The notes below the pieces were generated by a model, which was given only the letters and a program-made list of their open reading frames with translations, was not told where the DNA came from and searched no databases. The position numbers and the translations under genes were made by a program. A stretch of 64,000 nucleotides of DNA from Sepioteuthis lessoniana (lineage: Eukaryota; Mollusca; Cephalopoda; Myopsida; Loliginidae). Of the stretch, positions 37,501-49,210 are shown piece after piece. The stretch is from contig OY757904.1 in the NCBI GenBank assembly GCA_963585895.1, positions 162,198,792 through 162,262,791 of the forward strand, given 5' to 3'. Position 1 is the first letter of the stretch; each line of letters begins with the position of its first letter.

Positions 37501-40500
37501 ACGACCCGCTGTTAAGGACTGCCCTAGCATTACAGCATCTAGTCCCCGTTACGACCCGCTTTTAAGGACTGCCCTAGCATTACAGAATCTAGTCCACATA
37601 AAGACCCGCTGTTAAGGACTGCCCTTGCATTAGAGTATCCAATCTACGTAACGACTCGCTGTTAAGGACTGCCCTAGCATTACAGCATCTACTCCATATA
37701 AGGCCCCACTGTTAAGGCTACCGTAGCATTACAGTATCCAGTCCACCTAACGACCCGCTGTTAAGGACTACCCTAGCATTACAGTATCCAGTCAACGTAA
37801 CGACCCACTGTTAAGGACTGCCCAATTATTACAGCATCCAGTCCACATGATGACCCGCTGTTAAGGACTACCCTAGCACTACAGCATCCATTCCACGTAA
37901 CGACCCGCTGTTAAAACATGCCCAAGCATTACAGCATCTAGTCGACATAACGACCCGCTGTTAAGGACTACCCTAGCATTACTGAATCAAACCCACGTAT
38001 CGACGCGCTTTTACGACTGCCCTAGCATTACAGCATCTAGTCCACATAACGACCCGCTGTTAAGGACTGCCCTAGCATTAAAGCATCTACACCTTAGAAC
38101 GACCCGCTTTTAAGGACTACCCTAGCATTACAGTATCCAGTCCACGTAACGACCCGCTTTTAAGGACTACCCTAGCTTACAGCATCCAGTCCACATAACG
38201 ACCCGCTGTTAAAGACTGCCCAAGCATTACAGCATCTAGTCCACGTAACGACCCGCTGTTAAGGACTGCCCTAGCATTACAGCATCTAGTCCACATAAAT
38301 ACCCGCTGTTCAGAACTGCCGTAGCATTACAACATCTAGTCCACGTAACGACCTGCTTTTAAGGACTGCTTTAATATTACAGCATCTAGTCAACATAACT
38401 ACCCACTGTTAAGAACTGCCCTAGCATTACAGCATCTAGTCCACATAACTACCCGTTGTTAAGGACTGCTCTAGCATTACAGCATCTAGTCCACGTAACG
38501 TCCCGCCGGTAAAGACTACCCTAGCATTACAGCATCTAGTCCACGTAACGACCCGCTGTTAAGGACTGCCCTAGCATTACAGCATCTAGTCCCCGTAACG
38601 ACCCGCTTTTAAGGACTGCCCTAGCATTACAGCATCTAGTCCACATAACGACCTGCTTTTAAGGACTGCCCTAGCATTAGAGCATCTAGTCCACATAACG
38701 ACCCACTGTTAAGGACTGCCCTAGCATTACAGCATCTACACCATAGAACGACCCGCTTTTAAGGACTACCCCAGCATTACAGCATCCAGTCCACGTAACG
38801 ACCCGCTTTTAAGGACTACCCTAGCTTACAGCGTCCAGTCCACATAACGACCCGTTGTTAAAGACTGCCGTAGCATTACAGCATCTAGTCCACGTAATGA
38901 CCCGCTGTTAAGGACTGCCCTAGCATTACAATATCTAGTCCAAATAACGACCCGCTGTTAAGGACTGCCCTAGCATTACAGCATCTACACCATAGAACGA
39001 CCCGCTTTTAAGGACTACCCCTGCATTACAGCATCCTGTCCACGTAACGACCCGCTTTTAAGGACTACCCTAGCTTACAGCATCCAGTCCACATAACGAC
39101 CCGCTGTTAAAGACTGCCCTAGCATTACAGCATCTAGTCCACGTAACGACCCGCTGTTAAGGACTGCCCTAGCATTACAGCTTATAGTCCACATAAATAC
39201 CCGCTGTTCAGAACTGCCCTAGCATTACAGCATCTAGTCGACGTAACGACCTGCTTTTGAAGACTGCTCTAATATTACAGCGTCTAGTCAACATAACTAC
39301 CCGCTGTTAAGGACTGCCCTAGCATTACAGCATCTAGTCCACATAACTACCCGCTGTTAAGGACTGCTCTAGCATTACAGCATCTAGTCCACGTAACGTC
39401 CCGCCGGTAAAGACTACCCTAGCATTACAGCATTTACTCCCCGTAACGACCCGCTTTTAAGGACTGCCCTAGCATTACAGAATCTAGTCCACATAACAAC
39501 ACGCTGTTAAAGACTGCCTTTGCATTAGAGTATCCAATCTACGTAACGACCCGCTGTTAAGGACTGCCCTAGAATTACAGCATCTAGTCCACGCAACGAC
39601 CAGCTAAGGGCTGTCCTAGCATTACAGCATCTAGTCCACGTAACGCCCCACTGTTAAGGACTTCCCTAGCATTACAGCATCTATTCCACGTAATGACCCG
39701 CTGTTAAGGACTGCCCTATCATTACAGCATATAGTCCCTATAACTAGCCGCTTTACGGACTACCCTAGCATTACAGCATCTAGTCCACGTAACGACCCGC
39801 TTTTAAGGACTGCCCTAGCATTACAGCATCTAGTCCACGTAAAGACCTGCTGTTAAGGACTGCCCTAGCATTACAGTATCCAATCCACGTAACGACACGC
39901 TAAGGGCTGTCCTAGCATTACAGCATCTACTCCATATAACGACCCGCTGTTAAGGACTGCCCTAGCTTTACAGCATCTAGTCAACGTAACGACCCGCTTT
40001 TAAGGACTACCCTAGCATTACAGCAACTACTCCATATAACGACCCGCTGTTAAGGACTACACTAGCATTACTGAATCAAGTCCACGTAACGACGCGCTTT
40101 TACGGACTGCCCTAGCATTACAGCATCTAGTCGACATAACGACCCGCTGTTAAGGACTGCCATAGCATTACAGCATCTACTCCATATAAGGCCCCACCGT
40201 TACGTGATTACCCGCTGTTAAGGTCTACCCTAGCATTACAGCATCCAGTCGACATAACGACCCGCTGTTAAGGACTGCCCTAGCATTACAGCAACTATTC
40301 CATATAATGACCCGCTTTTATGGACTACCCTAGCATTACAGCATCTAGTCCACGTAACGACCCGCTGTTAAAGACTGCCCTAGCATTACAGCATCTAGTC
40401 CACGTAACGACTCGCTGTTAAGGACTGCCCTAGCATTACAGCATATAGTCCACATAACTACCCGCTGTTAAGGATTACACTAGCATTACATCATCTAGTC

Positions 40501-42316
40501 CACGTAATGTCCCGCCGGTAAAGACTACCCTAGCATTACAGCATCCAGTCCACGTAAAGACCAGCTCTTAAGGACTCCCCTAGCATTACAGTATCCAATT
40601 CATATAACGACCCGCTGTTAAGGACTGCCCTAGCATTACACCATCTAGTCCACGTAACGACCCGCTTTTAAGGACTGCCTTAGCATTACAGAATCTAGTC
40701 CACATAAAGACCCGCTGTTAAGGACTGCCCTAGCATTACAGTATCCAATGTACGTAACGACCCGCTGTTAAGGACTGCCCTAGAATTACAGCATATAATC
40801 CACGTAATGACACGCTGTTATGACTGCCCTAGCATTACAGCATCTAGTCCACGCAACGACCAGCTAAGGGCTGTCCTAGCATTACAGCATCTAGTCCACG
40901 TAACGCCCCACTGTTAAGGACTTCCCTAGCATTACAGCATGTATTCCACGTAATGACCCGCTGTTAAGGACTGCCCTACTATTACAGCATATAGTCCACA
41001 TAACTAGCCGCTTTACGGACTGCCCTAGCATTACAGCATCTAGTCCACGTAACGACCCGCCGTTAAAGACTACCCTAGCATTACAGCATCCAGTCCACGT
41101 AAAGACCTCCTGTAAAGGACTGCCCTAGCATTACAGCATCTACTTCATATAACGACCCGCTGTTAAGGACTACACTAGCATTACAGCATCCAGTCCACGT
41201 AACGACCCGCTGTTAAAGACTGCCCTAGCATTACAGCATCTAGTCCACGTAACGACCCGCTGTTAAGGGCTGTCCTAGCATTACAGCATATAGTCCACAT
41301 AACTACCCGCTTCACGGACAACCCTAGCATTACAGTATCTAGTCCACGTAACGACCCGCTGTTAAGGACTGCTCTAGCATTACAGCATCCAGTCCTCGTA
41401 AAGACCCTCTGTTAAGGACTGCCCTAGCATTCCAGCATCTACTCCATATAACGACCCACTGTTAAGGACTGCCCTAGCATTACAGCATCTAGTCCACCTA
41501 ACGACCCGCTGTTAAGGACTGCCCTAGCTTTACAGCATCCAGTCCACGTGACGACCCGCTGTTAAGGACTCCCCTAGCATTACATCATCAAGTCCACGTA
41601 ACGACCCGCTGTTAAGGACTGCCCTAGCATTACAGCATCTAGTCCACGTAACGACCCACTGTTAAGGACTGCCCTAGCATTACAGCATCTAGTCCACGTA
41701 ACGACCCGCTGTTACGGACTACCCTATCATTACAGCATCTAGTCCACGTAACGACCCGCTGTTAAGGACTGCCCAAGAATTACAGCATCTAGTCCACGTA
41801 ACGATCCGCTGTTAAGGACTACCTTAGCATTGCAGTATCCAGTCCACGTAACGACCCGCTGTTAAGGACTGCCCTAGCATTACAGCATCTAGTCCACGTA
41901 ACGACCCACTGTTAAGGACTGCCCTAGCATTACAGCATCAATTCCACGTAACGACCCGCTGTTACGGACTACCCTATCATTACAGCATCTAGTCCACGTA
42001 ACGACCCGCTGTTAAGGACTGCCCAAGAATTACAGCATCTAGTCCACGTAACGATCCGCTGTTAAAGACTACCCTAGCATTGCAGCATCCAGTCCACGTA
42101 ACGACCCACTGTTAAGGACTGCCCTAGCATTACAGTATCCAGTCAACGTAACGACCCGCTTTTAAGGACTGCCCTATCATTACAGCATCTTGTCCACGTA
42201 ACGACCCGCTGTTAAGGACTACCCTAGCATTACAGAATCTAGTCCACGTAATGACCCACTGTTACGGACTTCCCAAGCATTACAGCACCTTGTCCACGTA
42301 ACGTCTCGCTGTTACA

Positions 42317-42540
42317 GTCGTCTGGCTGTGATTGGATTATTTTTTTTGTATCTCAATATCCCAGAGAAGTTTATGCATCTCATTTTCTCAGATGGATTAT
42401 GATTTGTGCTAATACCATTTGGTAGTATAGTCAAATTTTAGACTCTTATACAATTCCAAGTGAATCATCTTTCTTCTTCTAATTACTATCATTAATAATA
42501 AGAGTATTATTATTTACTTTTTGCAAGCTTTTCATACCAG
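42317..42540. other. Unique AT-rich DNA right of the 50-bp satellite
   Basis: No gene or known repeat was recognised in this short stretch. Confidence 0.6.
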
Positions 42541-42557
42541 TTTTTGCAGGTGGTTTT

Positions 42558-42745
42558 TCACTGGAGTCTGAGTGACCGTAAGTCTAATCGGATCTCAAGG
42601 ACTCTTCTCAGTATTCTGTCTTTTTTCGACAATGCTGTAATCTTGGTGGTCTCGATTCTTCCTCTGTTCTCCATTTCTTCCAGTCTCCTTTCCAAACCTT
42701 TGGAGACCGTTCCAAGCGCACCAACAATTAGTATCACCGTCTCAT
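42558..42745 (-). mobile_element. LINE remnant: C-terminal end of a non-LTR retrotransposon ORF2
   Basis: On the minus strand the frame reads ETVILIVGALGTVSKGLERR followed by LEEMENRGRIETTKITALSK and ILRRVLEIR. This resembles the conserved tail (VIGALGTV..LEK......IQKTALLGTARILR) that follows the reverse transcriptase in many invertebrate LINEs. Catalytic reverse-transcriptase motifs are not part of this piece. It is a 5'-truncated or decayed fragment, and family assignment below non-LTR retrotransposon is not possible by eye. A TACA-type microsatellite follows at 42746-42775. Confidence 0.6.
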
Positions 42746-43262
42746 ACACATACATATACATACATACACATGCATCTAACCATATTATCATGCTTACAAA
42801 GAGATACATAATGTAACAGGAGTCCATTGGAGATAACTACTTATGAGTTTATCCATACTTCTCCATTGGATATTGTGAGAGATGGGAGGTAAGTGGCTGC
42901 ACAGCTGTTGTTTTGTAGTGTGCTACTTCCAGGATTTGTCCAAAATAGCCCTCTTGCCTATTTCCAATCTTGCCTTTTCTCCGTGCGTTACGGTAAAGTC
43001 TAAATGGTGCAAGCAGACAACAGTACTGACATGGTTAGAGCCCGGAAGAATTCCTGTTTTATTTTACCAAAGGGAACAGATTTTCATTTAGTCGTAAACT
43101 TGTCAATAGCAGGTTATATCTTACCTATGTATGGTAACGTCGCTTTCAGTAGATAAGATATTGCTACTGAGGTCTGATGAAAAATTTCAGAGACATGCCG
43201 TTTAATGAGAAGATGGCACCATCTCGTTTAAAACACATGAATTATGTTTTATTTTTGTTCAC

Positions 43263-43410
43263 TTAGAGGCCTTTGCCTCTTGTTGCCAGTTTCAAATTAT
43301 GCTGTGGAGATTTAGCTTGAGCAAGTGTATTTACAAATAGCGGTAGATCATCAGCGTAGTCTGCATCAATAATAGTTTCTACTGGATGGTGTTTGCTTCT
43401 TTCAACCGAT
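43263..43410 (-). mobile_element. LINE remnant: reverse-transcriptase YADD fragment
   Basis: The minus-strand frame contains KHHPVETIIDADYADDLPLF followed by VNTLAQAKSPQHNLKLATRG. DADYADD with the downstream NTPAQAE-like helix is the catalytic palm motif of a LINE reverse transcriptase. Only this short part is recognisable; the upstream fingers and downstream thumb are not. It is on the same strand as the fragment at 42558-42745 and could belong to the same decayed insertion, although the distance is shorter than in an intact ORF2. Confidence 0.7.
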
Positions 43411-44488
43411 AATGACATAAAGAAATTAAAATAATTAAATCCTTTGTATGAATTACAACTGTGACAATACATAAGCCTAGTTAAGCGTCCTTATATAATC
43501 AACAAATACAAATACAATAATAACAACCAAAAATTCAAAGTTCTTTTAATTTTTAAGTTATTGGTATTCCAGGTGCTTGGGAAGATATTTATTCAAGACC
43601 CCAACCACCAATGACCAATATTAATATTAGTATATCCATGATATACTAACACTGAACACAACAGAAAGACAAGATAATCTCTTACAGAAATAATTTAATA
43701 AACACATAATAAACATAGAAATAGAAAATTATATGCAAGAACTGCCGCAAAAAAGCAATTTTGCTTCCAATAAAGTCCTCATCAGATGATGACCCTGGGT
43801 TCAGGCATGGTTTTGGGGCTGAAGCATCATTACCGCTAACCCAGGGCGCTCCAGCAGTATCTCACAATACTAGCAGACTTTATTGGATGGTGTTTGATCT
43901 GTACGAATGCCACATCCGCTAAGATGCAGTTACAGTCTTGTTTTGGATCTCTTTTATATATGCCCTCTTCTCTGCTGGTGAAATTCCGAGTTTGGTTAAA
44001 AATGTACAGGTTGAATTCAAAATATACATAAAGATAGTATTGAAAGAAAGAATATACGAATGTGTCTTAACAGATCAAAATATACACATATTGTTCCATG
44101 AACCTTCACCTTTCGAACAACAAATGTTTTTGGTTGCTTCCACTGCGCGGGTACACAGTTAAAACTTGTAAAGCAAAAGTTACCAAATTAGACTTCGTTG
44201 TACGTTCATCTGGGTGGCTCTAATCGCACACGGACTGAATCAATGCACTAATTATGACGCTACTACCAACTACATCGGGTACCACACAACAGCTTATGAA
44301 CTGTTTTGGTCATGTGGTTTACACACTGCAAATTCGTACATACCAAACTATTAAAAAAACTTTTCATTCACCTTAGTAAAATCTATTGTCTCCCAACCCA
44401 GTGAAACAAAGAGTTTTATTCCGATAACAAGAGTAATAAAGGCCAATAATTATTTTGAAATTCTGATCGAATTCAAACAGATTCTTAC
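43411..44488. other. AT-rich DNA, no gene recognised, with a nested inverted repeat
   Basis: Open frames on both strands are short and lack similarity to known proteins. The only clear structure is the inverted repeat at 43766-43887, listed separately. Confidence 0.55.
43766..43887. repeat. Nested inverted repeat (possible foldback element or hairpin RNA)
   Basis: The outer arms TCCAATAAAGTC (43766-43777) and GACTTTATTGGA (43876-43887) are perfectly complementary over 12 bases. Inside, CCCTGGGTT and AACCCAGGG form a second pair of 9 bases. The whole could fold into a 122-nt hairpin. I see no target-site duplication or terminal motif that names a transposon family. Confidence 0.6.
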
Positions 44489-44692
44489 TTGTTGAGATAC
44501 TTGTTGCCGCATCAGCAGTTGTCATCGTCTGAATACTTGACGTTGTCAACGTTGTTGTTGCTGTCAGCAGCATCGGTGACGTCGGTGGCGGCGAGGGCGT
44601 CGTTCGTGCCATTGGTAAAGATGTTGGTGTTGGTGATGTTGCTCTCGACGTGGAAACAATGACTGTCGAAGTTGATATAATACCTTTTTTAA
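44489..44692 (-). CDS. Candidate exon, Thr/Ser/Pro-rich (mucin-like), phase 1-1
   Basis: On the minus strand, an open 204-base segment is bounded by a good 3' splice site (pyrimidine-rich TTTATTTTGTAG ending at 44693) and a 5' splice site, GTAAGA (44488-44483). Both splice phases are 1, so the exon is symmetric, a form common in extracellular modular proteins. It encodes about 68 residues rich in Thr, Ser and Pro (for example STSRATSPTPTSLPM and TTTLTTSSIQTMTTADAATS), which would be an O-glycosylated linker. Codons are GC-richer than the flanks. No partner exon was found nearby, so the gene is unproven. Confidence 0.4.
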
Positions 44693-45372
44693 CTACAAAA
44701 TAAATGACAAAAAATGTCTTCGCCGTTATAGTTTCGATTTAACAATATTCTATCAAGAAATAATTGTTACAAATACTGCAATCATCTTAGATGAATCGAA
44801 ATAGTGAAATTCAAAATTTAAAATTGCTGAATTTTTTTTTAATTTCACATTTGATTTCTTGTTTATTAAATCAAATGAAATACCGAAGTTTAAATTAGAT
44901 GTTAAAGGTTTTCTGGGCATTAAAACATCCTTCCTTGGCGAGAAACTGCCTGACTTTATACTTCTTCACAAGCCGAACCATTTCAATTAAGAAGGATGAC
45001 AAGTCTGAAAAAAAAACATTACTCATAACCTGGAGTTTGTAAGTTCAATTCCCCTCTTGGGCAGTACATTTTACCCACCTTCACTTAACCTACAAATGCA
45101 TCTTAAGAAACATCCTTTATTTGACCTTAAGGCTGGATTGAAGATATTTTTACTTGGTGGTACTCTAGAATTGGGAGGATGGAGACGAAGGATACACGGG
45201 CAACAAATAAATCGATTAATCCTTATTTTGGACCACATCGAATAATTTGGTCTCCGGACCAAATTTAGGTCATCAAGCCATGCAGCTGTGTTGTATAGCC
45301 ACAATATAACTACACGTGTACATATAGCAATATACACTTATATGCGGAAACATCATTAACCGGTAATGACTA
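44693..45372. other. AT-rich DNA, no gene recognised
   Basis: One stretch at about 45035-45060 (GTTCAATTCCCCTC) recalls a Pol III box B and may be a decayed SINE head, but no clear body or target duplication is visible. Confidence 0.4.
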
Positions 45373-46560
45373 TGCCACGTGGTCTCCCACTGAGAGAGGA
45401 GAAATAAGGAATTTCCACTAACCTCCGTGTTTGAATTAGCCAAAGATTGACCGTTAAAAGACAAATAAAGAATGTAGGCCAACTTCGGCTGGTCGTTGAA
45501 GGAAGAGAAAAATATGGGTCAGGCTATCTGTACTCCGTGACCTCACTCGGGTTGCCTGACAGGGGAAGGAAGAAGGTAGAAGCTAAATGATTGGCTAGAA
45601 CCCTAAAACGGAAGTGGCACCTTGTTTCCGTCTGCGAAAATAGGGTAAAGAAAATCAGTTTTGGGACATTGGTCGTGGTGAACGGATCTCACGCCAAACT
45701 CCGGGTGAAGAAGAGTTTTGGAACATTGGTCGTCGTGAATAGATGGGGGAGACTCTAGCGCCAAACTCCGGGTGAAGAAAGCGGAAAGAATCTTGGACAA
45801 GATGAGGAACTTAATGCCTTCAAGCCAGAGCGATATGCATAAATAAATTCCGTCAACCCGTAAAAGAGAAAATACTCTCCGAAGGAGCCCATCGAAAAGA
45901 TAAGTAAACATTTAGACTGCTTCTCCCTACACCCTTCTTAAGCATTGCAATTACTCTCTCTCTCTCTCTCTCTCAATGTAAAGAAGACGAAGAAAAGAAA
46001 AGAAGAAAAGGAAGAAAGACATTTATCGTCACATATTATCCACTGATAATATAGCCGACACGTTGAATATGTGTATCCGCGTGTGTAGTAAAAAGATTGA
46101 TATATTTTAATGTTCCCACGCGTTGAAGTTGTTCATTTGTGTCGTTTATTGTCAAGTTGCTATTTCATGTTTCTTTTTCAGCTTCTTCCGCCTTATGTTA
46201 TCGCTTAAATTGTTCAATGAATTCCTTTAAAAATATTATACGGGAAACCGGATTTGTCGACTACTATAATTAATATTATTACATCTAAACCAAGAGGTCC
46301 ATATCTTCCATTGTTCTAGGGGTAGGAAGAGCTAGTGGCCTTGGTGGGTGTGTGTGTAGCGTGAAATTTGGAAACCCCTTGCCAACGGCGGTTAGTCTAG
46401 CCCTAAATTAACCCCCACATAATATGCCAGTTCCTATATGCCCGAGAAAGGACTCTAAACAAGGACTTATTCTACGAGGGATCAAGTGCCAGACCGCCCC
46501 GTCTTCACTCGTGAAAAAAAAATAAACTCCCCGTTTGGTGATTAACAATATCTAAATGCA
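45373..46560 (+). mobile_element. Older LTR of the same family as the 15.2-20.2 kb element
   Basis: This is a plus-strand LTR fossil of about 1.19 kb whose features run colinear with the young LTR read on its own strand. They include ACGGAAGTGG, CCTTCAAGCCAG, AAAGACATTTAT, CGGGAAACCGGA, a TTGGTGGGTGTGTG stretch, AATATGCCAGTTC, GGATCAAGTGCCA and GCCCCGTCTTCAC. It starts TGCCACGTGG and ends near TGCA. It is strongly diverged and has an internal tandem duplication of about 65-75 bases around 45657-45780 (CCAAACTCCGGGTGAAGAA twice). A primer-site-like sequence follows at 46583-46601, so this is the left end of an old, broken copy rather than a solo LTR. No internal genes were recognised. Confidence 0.75.
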
Positions 46561-47645
46561 CCAGCTCCCATACGCTTTTAAATGGTTGCTCATCCGGGGA
46601 TCCTTTTATTTTAATTTGCCGTCACAGCTACTTCAACAAACGAACAAATACACTTCTTTACAAAAATATAAATCTCTCACACTTTATTTTCGAAAAGGTG
46701 ATGTTCTTTTGTGTGTGAGAGATGAATGGAGACAGGGACCGACTGCTATATTGACCCAAGTTCTTCTCTTGACCATAGCAACACTTCTTTTGCATCTTGG
46801 CTTGGGTTGCTCAACCGTGGGTCACTGATGGTCCAGCCCTCTGCAAGCTGGTTCTCCCTTTGGCATTCCTGTCTCAACTCACTGACGGCTACAGGCACCC
46901 TATCTATATTCTTTCTTATCGCCCACCTGCTTCCGCTCTTCTTCGGTTTATTTACACAGGTGCATCTTTTGATTGACGGCTCGGTCGAGGGTCAATATTT
47001 AACAACTGGAGAAGAAACAAAGTTATTGCTAATGTAAACAGAACTAAAACAAAGTAAAATGTTAACGGTCACATCAATGTTAAAATTATCTTTATATGAT
47101 TAAAAGCAATGAGTAAACTCCAAAAATTGAAAAGAATTTAAATTTATGTGGATGGGATTTGATATCCGAGAGTGTCACGAGTGCTCAGCCAAACCAAACT
47201 CCCGCTAATTGGGGTATCATGTCCAAATAAGCGAATGATTTTCGCTGAGTTCAGGGAAAGGAAAAAAGTTTCTGCCAAGATCCACTACATGTTATGAAGC
47301 TTCCTGAACTCACACTTTGTGCCCAACCTTCAGGCCTAGTACTTAATCTACCTTCAACTATAAACAGAATCTCAGTATCACTTAGAACTAATCAGCAGTA
47401 GAAAGGATTCAAGACTTGTATATAATTCTGCATCCATTTTTCTTTCTTTTGTTTTCATTATATAAACCTCAGAATTATTAACTAATAATCTGCATCAAAT
47501 CCTTCATTTTCCTTTAAAGTAGTCTAAAAATGGTACAGTCACTGAAAAATGACCTATCAATTGCCCACGCAGTTTTTCACCCTCCTGGGACACTGGGTAG
47601 GACAGAAGAGTGAGCGATTTTGCGAACCCCGAATATCTCCACATC
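46561..47645. other. Possible decayed interior of the old LTR copy, then unique DNA
   Basis: The first 45 bases hold the primer-site-like TGGTTGCTCATCCGGGGAT (46583-46601), matching that of the young element. Beyond it I recognise no gag or pol piece. A 10-base perfect inverted repeat, TGAGTTCAGG/CCTGAACTCA (47246-47255, 47303-47312), is noted. Open frames of up to about 100 codons show no similarity I can name. Confidence 0.45.
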
Positions 47646-47658
47646 TATTCACTTCGAA

Positions 47659-47920
47659 TACCGGACATTGGCCTAGCGGTTAGAGTGTTCGCCAATGGCC
47701 CGGGAGACCTGGGTTCAATCCCAGGTCGAGTCATACCAAAGACTCAAAAAATGGTACTTGATGCCTCCTTGCTTAACACTCAGCATTATAAGGTACGGAT
47801 CAAGGGTAAAGTGAAGCAATCGAGGGAAGGAGTAGCGCCCTCCCCTACACCTTGGTGTAGTAGCTATCGAAAAGGGAGCCTTCGGGTCACCCTCGACTAT
47901 GGTCGCCAACTTTACTTACT
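47659..47920 (+). mobile_element. tRNA-derived SINE, type 2 (copy 1)
   Basis: The tRNA-like head has box A TGGCCTAGCGGTTAGAG and box B GGGTTCAATCCCAGG. The body contains CATACCAAAGACT, CTCCTTGCTTAACAC, GATCAAGGGTAAAGTG, GTAGTAGCTATCGAAAAGGG and GACTATGGTCGCCAAC, with a tail of TTAC units. A perfect 13-bp target-site duplication, TATTCACTTCGAA, at 47646-47658 and 47921-47933 fixes the ends. The same family recurs at 51802 and, inverted, at 62312. Apparent open frames here are shadows. Confidence 0.92.
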
Positions 47921-47933
47921 TATTCACTTCGAA

Positions 47934-48477
47934 GAGGTGCCGTTAGACCTCTGACGAGTATCTGATGTTACCCCATGGGTAAGGAGAACTGATGGTCGAG
48001 GGCAGTGGAGTACAAGTTAAAGCAACCTCAAATGAACAATCACTGTATTTCCCCCAAAATTAGTTTGGTTTATTCACTAAAATAAAACCACTTTCAATCG
48101 ATTTTTAACTCTAATTTCATCGAACAACAAATCAAATTGGTCTCACTATCTTCTGCTATCTTTTCAGGTAACTTTATAAATTCTTCCACTCGGAGAATTA
48201 TTCATTTCGTCTCTGCAAATATCACAGAGTTGGATAGATGCCTTTTGCAATCTTTTCGGTAATTGAATTTTGCATAAGAGCGACCAGAATAAATGGTCAT
48301 TTGAACGTGCAATATGGAAAATAAGTGAAACAGTCTCATAAAAAATGTTACAATTTTGGCTGGTTATTAATGAAACATACAATCTAGTGCGATCCTGAAT
48401 AAAATAAAATATTTTACTCTGAACTAATTTGGAGGATTTTTCATCTATCTCTTCAATCTTTAGTTTCAACTCAGATG
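47934..48477. other. AT-rich DNA with an unrecognised minus-strand frame
   Basis: A 101-codon minus-strand frame (48164-48469) has CDICRDEM near its end but no similarity I can name. The surrounding composition is AT-rich. I do not call it a gene. Confidence 0.4.
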
Positions 48478-49210
48478 GATCTCAGTAAATTATCATATCG
48501 GAAAGATATTTGGAAATTAAGATTTAATATAGAAAAATGTAAAGTACTTCATATTAAATCCAAAAACATCACAGTTGAATAGAAAATAAGCAACAAGGGA
48601 AATCAAAACAGTAGACAAGGAATGCGATCTAAAAGTTGGCATTGAGAATATATTTAAAGCTGATAGTCATATTTTTTCTATTGTATCGAGGGAAAATAAA
48701 ATGATTTGCTGGATGGTAGAAAATTCTATATCAAGGGAGGCAAATGTTTTAAAAAATATAAAACCCTAATACGATTTCATTTAGAATACTGTACTCAGAA
48801 CTAGGCTCCAGTGTCGAAACATAGAAATTGGAGTGAAATATTGAGATTGGAGGACTTACGAGTGATAAAAATAATTTAAGAATTCAAAGACTTCAGTTAT
48901 AAGGAAAGATTAGAATAATTCAGATTTACAAGAAAAAAGAGAGGTGAAACTTTCAAAACTATTTATGGAATTTCTCATTATGGCAGATAATTTTTCAATA
49001 TTTCTCCTCAAACTGGAAATTTACTATCAAGACAAAAACTTAGTTGGATTTTCTTATTAACAGAGTTTTATATTTTTGGAACAAATTGCAAAAGTTTTGG
49101 GTTTTTTTAATTAAGATTAAATTGGATGATTTTAGAAATAATCGTAAGAAAAATAATTTAAGAGGACATTTTGGGGAACTATCAGATGAATTTCTAAACA
49201 TAATTCGATC
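48470..49210 (+). mobile_element. LINE remnant: CR1/Jockey-like reverse transcriptase, thumb to C-terminus
   Basis: Read on the plus strand across decayed frames, the peptides DLSKLSYRKDIWKLRFNIEK with CKVLHIKSKN, then RFHLEYCTQ, RLSYKERLE, GETFKTIYGI, NRVLYFWNKL and NLRGHFGELSDEFLNII are visible. They follow the usual order of CR1-like LINE ends (NVEKCKVMHIG...PHLEYC.QAW...LSYEERL...RGD.IETYKI...NRV...WNKLP...HF). The copy is old, with several frame changes and stop codons, and lacks the catalytic YADD part. Both ends are approximate. Confidence 0.8.

Larger units (their letters stand above)
24386..42316. repeat. Satellite array, 50-bp monomer (about 360 copies)
   Basis: This is a head-to-tail array built from CTAGTCCACGTAACGACCC followed by GCTGTTAAGGACTGCCCTAG and CATTACAGCAT. 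A shortened monomer with CTAAGGGCTGTCC recurs at intervals, and AGTCCAC variants such as ACTCCATATAA form further classes. Each monomer contains inverted arms AGTCC/GGACT and TAAC/GTTA. Because 50 is not a multiple of three, no long open frames form; the only frame above 60 codons (34906-35115, minus) is accidental. The right end is sharp, at about 42316, where CTGTTACAGTCG leads into unique DNA. Confidence 0.97.

Noticed and set aside
24386-42316. CRISPR-like regular repeats
   Set aside because: There are no unique spacers: the 50-bp units are directly adjacent and diverged, in a eukaryotic setting with retroelements.
47659-47740. Possible functional tRNA gene
   Set aside because: Boxes A and B are present, but the segment is the head of a SINE with a body and target duplications; a cloverleaf with a proper acceptor stem is not supported.
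48164-48469. 101-codon minus-strand frame with CDICRDEM
   Set aside because: It lies next to an old LINE remnant, resembles nothing I can name, and lacks supporting signals.
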